A stretch of 64,000 nt of DNA from Niastella sp966212235 (GTDB taxonomy: Bacteria > Bacteroidota > Bacteroidia > Chitinophagales > Chitinophagaceae): NCBI GenBank assembly GCA_966212235.1, contig CBIHPP010000006.1, positions 124,001-188,000 of the forward strand, given 5' to 3'. The notes below the pieces were generated by a model. The model saw only the letters and a program-made list of their open reading frames with translations. It was not told the origin of the DNA and did not search any database. Below are positions 33,865-41,966 of this stretch, piece by piece (within the stretch, counting starts at the first letter, position 1; each line of letters opens with the position of its first letter). A program made the translations under genes and the position numbers.

Positions 33865-34077
33865 CAGCCTGATTTTGTGAGTCCTGGAATATGATACGTG
33901 CTACCAATCGGGCCGGTTGGGCTCATAAACACAAAGCACCGCAAATTACTGCGTATTTTCGGATTTCCAACTATTAATAACACTTACTTGAAATACAAGT
34001 AATCTATTATACAACGCCCTTCGATATAAAAATATTGGGAAAGTTTAATTTGATTTATTGATACAAAACAATTCCTG

Positions 34078-34085
34078 TAGTTTTG
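34078..34085 (+). promoter_or_regulatory. putative -7 promoter element of the transketolase gene
   Basis: TAGTTTTG matches TAnnTTTG, with ATTG 17 bases upstream as a -33. It overlaps a TTG that could otherwise be taken as a start, leaving ATG 34107 as the real start after a leader of about 15 bases. Confidence 0.6.
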
Positions 34086-34106
34086 CACCCAAATTTTAAT
34101 CTTGCT

Positions 34107-34943
34107 ATGCCAGCTTTAAAGGACATTGCTACTCAAATTCGCAGGGATATAGTTCGTATGGTTCATGGTTGCGCCAGTGGTCACCCCGGGGGTTCACTGG
34201 GCTGTACTGAGTATTTTACCGCATTATATTTTAAAGTAATGCAGCACAATCCTCAATTCTCAATGGAAGCGCGCAATGAAGATGTTTTCATATTATCAAA
34301 CGGTCATATTTCACCTGTTTTTTATTCAACATTAGCCCGTTCGGGTTATTTCGACGTAAAAGAACTAACTACTTTTCGTAAAATAGACTCCCGTTTACAG
34401 GGTCATCCTGCCACGCATGAACACCTGCCTGGTATTCGCATCGCCAGCGGTTCCCTGGGTCAGGGAATGAGCGTAGCCCTGGGTGTGGCTTTATCTAAAA
34501 AGCTGAATGGCGAGAATAATACTGTGTATTCATTACATGGAGATGGTGAGTTGGATGAAGGTCAGAACTGGGAAGCCATTATGTTTGCAGCCCATAATAA
34601 AGTTGATAACCTGATCTCAACGGTTGACTGGAATGGCCAGCAGATCGACGGTCCTACCGATAAGGTATTGGCTCTGGGCGACCTGAGCGCCAAGTTCGCA
34701 GCTTTTGGCTGGGATGTATTGGTTCTTGAAAAAGGCAATGATATAGATGCAGTAGTAGCTGGTCTTGAACAAGCCAAAGCCCGTACAGGCAAAGGCAAAC
34801 CAGTTGTTATTTTAATGAAAACAGTTATGGGCGCAGGCGTTGACTTTATGGAAGGTCATCACGAATGGCATGGTATTGCTCCTAATGACGAGCAGTTGGC
34901 TAAAGCCCTGGCTCAGTTGCCTGAAACCATCGGCGACTATTAA
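34107..34943 (+). CDS. transketolase N-terminal subunit
   Basis: A 278-residue protein carrying the N-terminal TPP-binding half of transketolase: MVHGCASGHPGGSLGCTEYFTALYF, ILSNGHISPVFYSTLARSGYF, HPATHEHLPGIRIASGSLGQGMSVALG, and the TPP motif HGDGELDEGQNWEAIMFAAHNKVDNLISTVDWNGQQIDG. Bacteria that split the enzyme normally encode the pyrimidine/C-terminal half as the next gene. Here the next gene is on the opposite strand behind a strong terminator, so the other subunit must be elsewhere. The assembled enzyme would move ketol groups in the pentose phosphate pathway. Start chosen by the promoter position. Confidence 0.9.
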   Translation: MPALKDIATQIRRDIVRMVHGCASGHPGGSLGCTEYFTALYFKVMQHNPQFSMEARNEDVFILSNGHISPVFYSTLARSGYFDVKELTTFRKIDSRLQGHPATHEHLPGIRIASGSLGQGMSVALGVALSKKLNGENNTVYSLHGDGELDEGQNWEAIMFAAHNKVDNLISTVDWNGQQIDGPTDKVLALGDLSAKFAAFGWDVLVLEKGNDIDAVVAGLEQAKARTGKGKPVVILMKTVMGAGVDFMEGHHEWHGIAPNDEQLAKALAQLPETIGDY

Positions 34944-34966
34944 TACGTAAGTGATCTTATAAATAT

Positions 34967-35004
34967 AAAAAGGTACGTTCCGATGTATGGGACGTACCTT
35001 TTTT
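34967..35004. terminator. bidirectional terminator, transketolase and LolE-like gene
   Basis: AAAAAGGTACGTTCC (34967-34981) pairs with GGGACGTACCTTTTTT (34989-35004) over a 7-base loop. The T run on the right ends the plus unit; the A run on the left ends the minus unit. Confidence 0.85.
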
Positions 35005-35023
35005 ATTTGTTGGACATATTTGT

Positions 35024-36247
35024 TTAACTCCTCAACTCTATCGGCTGCAATGCTGCCCGGCGCGAAGGGAACCAGGATGCTAAAAATGCTACCAGTGATA
35101 CGGTAAGCACTACCAGCAGAAAATCAGTGGCCACTAATTGTACGGGGTAATAATCTATTAAAAATGTGCCCCCCTGTATGGCAATGATCTTGTATTTTAC
35201 CTGTGCCCAGCAAAACATGATGGCCAGCAGTATGCCCCCAACAGAACCGATACCCGCCAGTAACAAACCTTCGGTTAAGAATATCTTTTGTACCAGCCTG
35301 TTATTGGCGCCCATGGATTTCAGCACCTGTATATCTTTTTGCTTTTCCATCACCAGCATGGTTAAACTACCGATCATAGTAAAAGCCGCTACAATAAGCA
35401 TTAAAGTAAGGATCCCATAAATGGCCCATTTCTCCAGGTTCATTACACTATATAAACTTTGATTTTGCTCATATTTTGTTTCAACCTGGTAGTTTAAGCC
35501 TAACCAGTTTTTTAATTCCTTTTGTACCTGTTTTGCATCTATGCCGGGCTGCAGGGCCAGTTCCAATCCGCTGTATTCATTAGGACCCAGTCCCATCATC
35601 AGCTTCATGAAACCGATATTGGTGATGGCGTATTTGTTATCAATATCCTGCTGTATTAAAAAAGTACCCGAAGTATTGATGTTGGCGGCGGCCATGGATT
35701 GTGAAGGGTCGGCTACATTAATGTTCATGCCGCGTTTAAAAGCATATACGGTAAGCGGGTATAAGTACTTGTCGCTTTCAATACCTACGGCATTTTCAAC
35801 CCCATTACCCAACACCAGGGCCGGTTCATCGGCACTACCGGTTTGAAAGTTGCCCCGGATCAGTTTCTGCGATACAGTGGTTACCGATTCATAAGAGGTA
35901 TCAACCCCTTTGAGGGTAACAGGCACCTGAACGTCGCCGTTTATGAGCAAGGTTTTTTCTTCCGCTATCAGGCTATAGGCGCGTATACCTTTTATAGCCG
36001 TCAGCTGCTGCAACTGTTGTGGCGTAAGCACAATGGTCTTGCCCGCTTTTGCAGAGATCTTTATATCGGGATAGAATGAAGAATACAACGACTTTACCAA
36101 TCCCTCAAAACCATTGAACACACTTAACACTACAATAAAAGCAAACGTAATACCCATAATGGCAACTATGCTCACCCATGATATGACATTGATGGCATTG
36201 GTACTTTTCTTTGCTTTAAAATAGCGCCAGGCGAAGAGAAAATTCAA
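35024..36247 (-). CDS. LolC/LolE-like FtsX-family ABC permease
   Basis: A 407-residue inner-membrane permease: one N-terminal span (NVISWVSIVAIMGITFAFIVVLSVFNGFEGL), a periplasmic domain of about 220 residues, then three spans with the FtsX motif WAIYGILTLMLIVAAFTMIGSLTMLVMEKQKDIQVLKSMGA and a final LASWFPSRRAALQPIELRS. This layout matches permeases that release lipoproteins to the outer membrane. No ATPase gene is adjacent. The start appears to be TTG at 36247 (family-like N terminus MNFLFAWRYFKAKKS), which lies at the edge of a word-repeat cluster; the next in-frame ATG is too far inside the first span. The substrate assignment is inference. Confidence 0.85.
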   Translation of the reverse strand: MNFLFAWRYFKAKKSTNAINVISWVSIVAIMGITFAFIVVLSVFNGFEGLVKSLYSSFYPDIKISAKAGKTIVLTPQQLQQLTAIKGIRAYSLIAEEKTLLINGDVQVPVTLKGVDTSYESVTTVSQKLIRGNFQTGSADEPALVLGNGVENAVGIESDKYLYPLTVYAFKRGMNINVADPSQSMAAANINTSGTFLIQQDIDNKYAITNIGFMKLMMGLGPNEYSGLELALQPGIDAKQVQKELKNWLGLNYQVETKYEQNQSLYSVMNLEKWAIYGILTLMLIVAAFTMIGSLTMLVMEKQKDIQVLKSMGANNRLVQKIFLTEGLLLAGIGSVGGILLAIMFCWAQVKYKIIAIQGGTFLIDYYPVQLVATDFLLVVLTVSLVAFLASWFPSRRAALQPIELRS

Positions 36248-36328
36248 GTTTGTGGTTTGAAGTTTATGGTTTGTAGTTGGCTCCTGAACCTCAAGGCCTT
36301 CCCTTTCTAATTTCTCATTTCTAATTTT
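36248..36328. repeat. word-repeat cluster (GTTTGTGGTTT words) upstream of the permease
   Basis: GTTTGTGGTTTGAAG, TTTATGGTTTGTAG and then TTTCTAATTTCTCATTTC-type words fill the gap between rbfA and the permease start. The first word set recurs at 38585-38620 after the MsbA-like gene. Confidence 0.65.
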
Positions 36329-36700
36329 TTATTTTTCATTCCCTTCTTCCGGCGGATTGATCTTCTTGAACAGCTCCTCCATTTTAAACACATGATCGAG
36401 CGTATCGTCGAGAAAAAATCTTAGCTCGGGCATGCGCCTTAATTGTTTGGCAACCTGGCCAGCCAGCTCTCTTTTTATTTCCCAGGCCCTCTCTTCAATT
36501 TTTTTCAGAGATTCCTCCGCATTTTTTACCTGGAACAAACTCAGGTAAATACGGGCTTCCAGCAGGTCTGGCGTGAGCCGTACGGTTGAAATGGATACCA
36601 TGCCGCCATCGATCATATTCAGGCCAAGACGCTGAAAAATTTTATTTAATTCTTCATTTAATAAACTTCCGACCTGTTTTTGACGTTTCCCTTCTTGCAT
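36329..36700 (-). CDS. rbfA: ribosome-binding factor A
   Basis: A 123-residue cold-shock and 16S rRNA maturation factor that binds the 30S subunit. It shows the KH-type fold pattern of RbfA: KRQKQVGSLLNEELNKIFQRLGL, MVSISTVRLTPDLLEARIYLSLF, and the C-terminal RRMPELRFFLDDTLDHVFKMEELFKKI, which carries the family's P-x-L-x-F-x-x-D-x-(S/T) motif. Length fits. It is upstream of the LolE-like permease on the same strand and divergent from the MsbA-like exporter; with about 80 bases between it and the permease, co-transcription is possible. Confidence 0.94.
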   Translation of the reverse strand: MQEGKRQKQVGSLLNEELNKIFQRLGLNMIDGGMVSISTVRLTPDLLEARIYLSLFQVKNAEESLKKIEERAWEIKRELAGQVAKQLRRMPELRFFLDDTLDHVFKMEELFKKINPPEEGNEK

Positions 36701-36767
36701 TTCCTTAACGGTTTAATACCCGTAAAATTAGTTACTTTGCACCGTTTACTCATTATTTAACTGATTC

Positions 36768-38585
36768 ATGAAGCGATTTTCAAGGATTTTCTTCTACCTG
36801 CGGAGCCAGAAAGGCAAAATTGTATCATACGTAGTATTCAATCTGTTATCTATAATATTCTCCCTGGTATCGGTGGCGATGCTGGCCCCTTTTTTAGACC
36901 TTTTATTTTCCAGGGAAGCTCCGCTTACAGTACGGCCTGAACCGGTATTGTCATCCGAGGGACTCATGGCCCAGTTCAAATATGGCCTGAGTTACCTAAT
37001 CATACACTATGGTCATGCCAAAGCCCTGATAGCCGTTTGTATCACCATCATAATTTCCGTATTATTTAAAAACCTTTTTTTGTACCTGTCGTACCGCATG
37101 TTGATCCCGTTGCGTAACCGGATCATGACCAATTTCCGGGAAGACCTGTACGATAAGATCCTGGTGCTTCCGGTAAGTTATTTCACCGACCAACGCAAAG
37201 GTGATATCATGTCGCGCATGAGTAACGACATGAACGAAATTGAGTGGTGTATCATTGGCGCCCTCGAAGGATTGATCAAAGACCCATTGAACATCCTGAT
37301 CTTATTGGTTACGCTTATTTTCCTGAGCCCCATGTTATCACTGGTGATGCTGGTATTGTTACCCGTTGCGGCATTTATTCTTGGCCGGGTAAGCAAAAGC
37401 CTGAAAAGACAATCAGGCGATGCACAGGAACAACAGGGTTTGTTGTTAAGTACCCTGGACGAAACGCTGGGCGGCCTCCGGGTAGTAAAAGCATTCAATG
37501 CCGAAAAGCAGATGCGTAACCGTTTTTTTGGCACCAACAACCTGCTGAACAAACTTCGCATTCAAATGGCTTTCCGGCGCGACCTCGCCTCTCCTTTGTC
37601 AGAGTTTTTAGGGGTGATGATCTTCTGCTGTTTATTGCTAATAGGTGGCTATATGGTATTTAATCAAAAAGGATTGGCGCCGACCGCCTTTATCACCTAC
37701 CTCGCCGTGTTTTTCCAGGTCATTCAACCGGCCAAATCGCTCTCCCAGGCATTTTATAATATGCGCCGGGGCGCTGCTGCCATCGAACGTATTGAAGAGA
37801 TATTAATAGCGCCGCTGGCCGTTAAAGAAGCCGAAAACCCCAGGCACCTGGATTCATTTTCCAACAAGATCGAATTCAAAAACGTCACCTTTAAATACGA
37901 GGATGTTACCATTCTCGATAACGTTAACCTCACTGTAGAAAAAGGGAAAACCATTGCGCTGGTAGGTTCTTCCGGCGCCGGTAAAAGTACCCTGGCCGAC
38001 CTGGTGCCCCGCTTTCATGATGTAAGCAGTGGTGAACTGTTGATCGATGGCATTAACATAAAGGAATATTCGCTGCTATCGCTGCGCGATCAAATGGGCA
38101 TCGTTACCCAGGAGCCTATTTTGTTTAATGATACCATCGCCGCCAATATTGCCCTCGGCAATCCGGTTGCCAATATTGATGAAATTGAACAGGCGGCCCG
38201 CGTTGCCAATGCGCACGATTTCATCATGCAAAAAGAAGAAAATTACCAAACCAACATAGGCGACCGCGGCAGCAAGCTCAGCGGTGGCGAACGCCAGCGG
38301 GTAACCATTGCCCGGGCCGTGCTAAAAAATCCGCCCATTCTTATCCTTGACGAAGCCACTTCTTCGCTGGATACGGAAAGCGAGCGGCTGGTACAGGATG
38401 CCATTAACAAGATGATGGCGAACCGAACCAGTATCGTTATCGCCCACCGGTTGAGCACCATTCGCCATGCCGATGAAATAATCGTATTACAAAAAGGTAA
38501 GATCGTTGAACGCGGTACACACGATACCCTGATCGCTCAAAACGGCTTTTACAGAAAGCTGGTAGATATGCAGGAGGTAAAATAG
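36768..38585 (+). CDS. MsbA-like ABC exporter (fused permease and ATPase)
   Basis: A 605-residue half-transporter. The N-terminal 340 or so residues form six membrane spans with the exporter linker FREDLYDKILVLPVSYFTDQRKGDIMSRMSNDMNEIEW. The ATPase domain begins IEFKNVTFKYED; Walker A GSSGAGKST is at about 400-408, the signature is LSGGERQR, Walker B is ILILDEATSSLDTE, and the H-loop is IVIAHRLSTI. It is likely to flip lipids or lipid A (MsbA-like) from the inner leaflet, working as a homodimer; the substrate is not provable. Start ATG 36768. It ends in the same GTTTGTGGTTTATG words that precede the permease. Confidence 0.93.
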   Translation: MKRFSRIFFYLRSQKGKIVSYVVFNLLSIIFSLVSVAMLAPFLDLLFSREAPLTVRPEPVLSSEGLMAQFKYGLSYLIIHYGHAKALIAVCITIIISVLFKNLFLYLSYRMLIPLRNRIMTNFREDLYDKILVLPVSYFTDQRKGDIMSRMSNDMNEIEWCIIGALEGLIKDPLNILILLVTLIFLSPMLSLVMLVLLPVAAFILGRVSKSLKRQSGDAQEQQGLLLSTLDETLGGLRVVKAFNAEKQMRNRFFGTNNLLNKLRIQMAFRRDLASPLSEFLGVMIFCCLLLIGGYMVFNQKGLAPTAFITYLAVFFQVIQPAKSLSQAFYNMRRGAAAIERIEEILIAPLAVKEAENPRHLDSFSNKIEFKNVTFKYEDVTILDNVNLTVEKGKTIALVGSSGAGKSTLADLVPRFHDVSSGELLIDGINIKEYSLLSLRDQMGIVTQEPILFNDTIAANIALGNPVANIDEIEQAARVANAHDFIMQKEENYQTNIGDRGSKLSGGERQRVTIARAVLKNPPILILDEATSSLDTESERLVQDAINKMMANRTSIVIAHRLSTIRHADEIIVLQKGKIVERGTHDTLIAQNGFYRKLVDMQEVK

Positions 38586-38740
38586 TTTGTGGTTTATGGT
38601 TTGTGGTTTATAGTTGCTTCGCGCTTTGAGATTGCTAATTATTTGCAAAACTCAATTACTGGTCACCGGCTCCTGGGATCCGGTAACCGGCAACTTGCTA
38701 ATTGCTCATTGCCAGTTGTCAATTGACCCAACCATTCAGC
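38585..38740. repeat. word-repeat clusters between the ABC exporter and DPP IV genes
   Basis: Three copies of a GTTTGTGGTTTATG-type word (38585-38620) are followed by GCTAATTATTTGC, CGGTAACCGGCAACTT and GCTAATTGCTCATTGCCAGTTGTCAATTG words (38632-38730). The last set resembles the GCTAATG and TCAATGG words in the heme cluster. Confidence 0.6.
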
Positions 38741-38802
38741 CCTCAAACTGTTTTCAAGTTATCTAAATAACTAATTTTCGAATTAAATAATCTACATACT
38801 AC

Positions 38803-40917
38803 ATGAAAAGGGCTGCTGCTATAGGCCTGGTATTACCATGCCTGCTACTGGTTGTTATTACTTCCCATGCTCAAAAGCAAAATTTCACCTTTGAACAGAT
38901 CTTCAAAAACGGGGAATCGAACGTTACCAAACAACTGCCCGTAGTTCAGGGGTGGGCCGATGATACCCATTATTTACTTGCACAAAAAGAAGCTGATGGC
39001 AAAAACACTATCAGTATGGTGGATGTAAAGACCGGCATATCGGTTCCTTATCCCAATGTGGGCATCGAGCAATTGAAGCCGCCCGTGGCCATTTCCGACG
39101 CGTTAAATCTTACGTTGTCACCCGATAAAAAATGGGCCGCTTACACCAAAAAGGACAATAACCTGTACGTTCTGAACATCGTTGCCAACAAAGAAACGCA
39201 ACTCACAACGGATGGCTCTTCTACCATCTTAAACGGTTATGCGTCCTGGGTATATTATGAAGAAATACTGGGCCGGGCCACCCGCTATAAAGCATTCTGG
39301 TGGAGCAACGACAGCAAGCACATCTGTTTTATGCGGTTCGACGAATCGCAGGTTCCGGTATTCCCCATTTATGTAGCCGACGGCCAACATGGTTACCTGG
39401 AGAACACCCGCTATCCCAAAGCCGGCGACAAAAACCCGGAAGTAAAAATTGGCGTTGCCTCCGTTAACCCCGGCGAAACGGTTTGGGCCGATTTTAATGC
39501 AAAGGATGATCAGTATTTCGGCACACCGATATGGTCGCCAGATGGACAATTATGGGTTCAATGGATGAACCGGAAACAAAATAACCTGAAGTTCTATAAT
39601 ATCGATCTCACAAACGGCAGCAAAAAAGAAGTATACGATGAAAGTCAGCCTACCTGGATAGACCTCGACGAATACGAACGGGTCACCTTCTTATCGGCCG
39701 GTAAGGGTTGCATTATGAAGAGCGACCGCGATGGCTGGGAGAACCTGTACTATTACGATAACAATGGCCAGTTGAAAAATGCCATTACATCGGGTAATTT
39801 CTGGGGAACGGGTATTATAAAAATAGATGAAAAGGCAGGGGTTGTGTATTTCAGGGCTCGCAAGGAAAATTCAGCCCGTTTCGATCTGTATAAAACCGGT
39901 TTGAATGGCAAAGGATTGACCCGCCTGAGCTTTGGAGATTTCAGCCATGATCAAATTAGCGTTTCGCCCAATGGCAGCTATTTTATCACCACCTATTCCA
40001 ATTTAAACACGCCGCCTGCCATGGCGCTGGTTGATGCCAGGGGAAAGATCGTTCGGGAATTGGCCAACAGCAAAGGCAGTAGTTTCGGCGCGTTTAATCT
40101 CCCTAAAAACGACCTGGTGCATGTACCATCTGCCGATGGTTTGTTTGAGTTGCCGGTATCGATTACCTACCCCATCAATTTTGATCCAACTAAAAAATAC
40201 CCGGTGCTTATCAGTATCTATGGAGGCCCCAACGCCGGTACAGTATACGACCGCTGGCGGCCAGCCGCATCACCGGCACAATGGTGGGCGCAGGAAGGCA
40301 TGATACAGGTAGCCTTTGATAACCGCAGCAGTGGTCATTTTGGAAAAAAAGGGTTGAACTATATCTTCCGTCAGTTGGGTAAATATGAAATTGAGGATTA
40401 CATGGCATGCGGTCGCTGGCTGAAGAAACAGCCCTGGGTTGATAGTAGTAAACTTTGCATAACCGGTGGTAGTTTTGGTGGTTATATGACCTGTATGGCA
40501 CTAACCTATGGCGCCGATGTATTTCCTTATGGCATCGCCAATTCATCGGTAACCGACTGGCAGTTTTATGATACCCACTACACCGAACGGTTTATGAATA
40601 CGCCCCAGGATAACGCGGATGGATATAAGAACACCTCGGTATTAACCTATGCCGATAAATACAAAGGTCTGTTGCGTATTGTACATGGCACTTCAGACGA
40701 CAATGTGCATATGCAGAACAGCATGGTGCTGATAAACAAGCTCGAGGACCTTAAAAAGCATTTTGAATTCATGGCATATCCCGGCGAACGGCATGGTATA
40801 AGCGGATTAAAGGGAATGCATAGCCGTTACGAGGCATACAAATTCTATTATCAGTATTTGTTGGAGAAGCCTATGCCGGCCAAATTCTGGGCGCCGGAAT
40901 CGCAAAAAGGATTTTAA
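38803..40917 (+). CDS. dipeptidyl peptidase IV family (S9B) peptidase
   Basis: A 704-residue secreted peptidase with a signal peptide (MKRAAAIGLVLPCLLLVVITSHAQ). The N-terminal beta-propeller includes the DPP IV motif SWVYYEEILGRATRYKAFWWSNDSKHI, where the E-E pair binds the substrate amino terminus. The C-terminal alpha/beta-hydrolase domain has the nucleophile Ser557 (GGSFGGYM), Asp632 (HGTSDDNVHMQN) and His664 (GERHGISG). It would remove Xaa-Pro dipeptides from peptides in the periplasm or outside. Start ATG 38803. It stands alone, with a terminator about 35 bases downstream. Confidence 0.94.
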   Translation: MKRAAAIGLVLPCLLLVVITSHAQKQNFTFEQIFKNGESNVTKQLPVVQGWADDTHYLLAQKEADGKNTISMVDVKTGISVPYPNVGIEQLKPPVAISDALNLTLSPDKKWAAYTKKDNNLYVLNIVANKETQLTTDGSSTILNGYASWVYYEEILGRATRYKAFWWSNDSKHICFMRFDESQVPVFPIYVADGQHGYLENTRYPKAGDKNPEVKIGVASVNPGETVWADFNAKDDQYFGTPIWSPDGQLWVQWMNRKQNNLKFYNIDLTNGSKKEVYDESQPTWIDLDEYERVTFLSAGKGCIMKSDRDGWENLYYYDNNGQLKNAITSGNFWGTGIIKIDEKAGVVYFRARKENSARFDLYKTGLNGKGLTRLSFGDFSHDQISVSPNGSYFITTYSNLNTPPAMALVDARGKIVRELANSKGSSFGAFNLPKNDLVHVPSADGLFELPVSITYPINFDPTKKYPVLISIYGGPNAGTVYDRWRPAASPAQWWAQEGMIQVAFDNRSSGHFGKKGLNYIFRQLGKYEIEDYMACGRWLKKQPWVDSSKLCITGGSFGGYMTCMALTYGADVFPYGIANSSVTDWQFYDTHYTERFMNTPQDNADGYKNTSVLTYADKYKGLLRIVHGTSDDNVHMQNSMVLINKLEDLKKHFEFMAYPGERHGISGLKGMHSRYEAYKFYYQYLLEKPMPAKFWAPESQKGF

Positions 40918-40951
40918 TACTTTATAACCGTGATACGGTTAAACATATTAG

Positions 40952-40990
40952 AAAAGCCGCCACGTTTTAAGCGTGACGGCTTTCTTATTT
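40952..40990 (+). terminator. terminator of the DPP IV gene
   Basis: AAAGCCGCCACG and CGTGACGGCTTT form a 12-base-pair stem with one mismatch around a 7-base loop, followed by CTTATTTATATTT, 35 bases after the stop. Confidence 0.75.
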
Positions 40991-41071
40991 ATATTTTTTA
41001 TTGGCGTAGCAATGTCCTTTCCACTTCAAGCAGAATGATAACCAACTGATTATTTAAGCAGACAAATCGCT

Positions 41072-41962
41072 CTACTTGTTCATCATTTGCTTGGCCTCGA
41101 TACTCAAGGTAGCGTGTGGCACCGCACGTAAACGTGCTTTATCGATCAGTTTACCAGTAACCCGGCAAATACCATAGGTTTTGTTTTCGATGCGCATCAG
41201 AGCTTTTTCCAGGTGATCAGTATAATTGATCTGACGGCTGGCCATTTGAGCCAACTGTTCCCTTTCCATACTCATACTGCCATCTTCCATGGTCATGTAG
41301 CGATTTTCGGCTTCATCGCCACCCATTTCATCTTTGCGGGTTATTAAACCCTGTAAATACGATAGTTCTTTTTTTGCCTGCTCTAATTTTTTTAAAATCA
41401 GATCTTTGAACTCCATTAATTCGGCATCACTATATCTCATGGTTGGTCCTGTTTGAATGTTTTCAGGTTGATCTAATACTGATTTCGTGAATTCCGGTTC
41501 GTACTTGCGTGCTGTTTTCGTTTTCATTTCTGGTATTACCACCTTCACTGGTTTGGCCGGCGGTTCTGGCTTTTTGGGAGGTGGTGGAGGTGGAACCGGT
41601 TCCGGTTTTTTTACTTCCACCTTTACTTCCGGTTTATCTACTTTAACAGGAGTCTCAACTGTTTTCTTTATTTCTTTAACTTCTTTAATTTCAACGTGTT
41701 TGGCAACTGGCTTGGCGGCTGGTGCCGGAGATGGCTTAACATGTGCCTTATTTGCTACCTGATGAACAACAGGATGGGCATGGGGCTTCACCGGGGCCTT
41801 CTTTTCAGCAGGCTTGGCTGCCTTTTTCACCGAAGGTTTAGCTTCCTTCTTAGCAACTACTTTTTTGGCAGCAGGTTTGGCTACCCCGCCGGCCGGACGG
41901 GCTGGCTTTTTTGGGGCAATCGTTTTTTTTGCTGGCTTGGCCGCCTTTTTCTTGGTTGCCAT
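41072..41962 (-). CDS. DksA/TraR-like protein with a histone-H1-like basic N terminus
   Basis: A 296-residue protein in two parts. Residues 1-175 or so are Lys/Ala/Pro-rich (many KKAAKPA and KPA repeats, then a PPPPPPKKPEPP run), resembling an H1 tail. The C-terminal 120 residues match DksA/TraR: YSDAELMEFKDLILKKLEQAKKEL, a helical pair, then YGICRVTGKLIDKARLRAVPHATLSIEAK. The four zinc Cys of DksA are reduced to one (C in ICRVTG); the other three positions are Thr, Ser and Ala. This loss is common in Bacteroidota relatives as I recall them. It follows ileS by 4 bases, so it is co-transcribed. Role in RNA polymerase control is inferred from homology; the tail may bind nucleic acid. Confidence 0.85.
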   Translation of the reverse strand: MATKKKAAKPAKKTIAPKKPARPAGGVAKPAAKKVVAKKEAKPSVKKAAKPAEKKAPVKPHAHPVVHQVANKAHVKPSPAPAAKPVAKHVEIKEVKEIKKTVETPVKVDKPEVKVEVKKPEPVPPPPPPKKPEPPAKPVKVVIPEMKTKTARKYEPEFTKSVLDQPENIQTGPTMRYSDAELMEFKDLILKKLEQAKKELSYLQGLITRKDEMGGDEAENRYMTMEDGSMSMEREQLAQMASRQINYTDHLEKALMRIENKTYGICRVTGKLIDKARLRAVPHATLSIEAKQMMNK

Positions 41963-41966
41963 ACTT

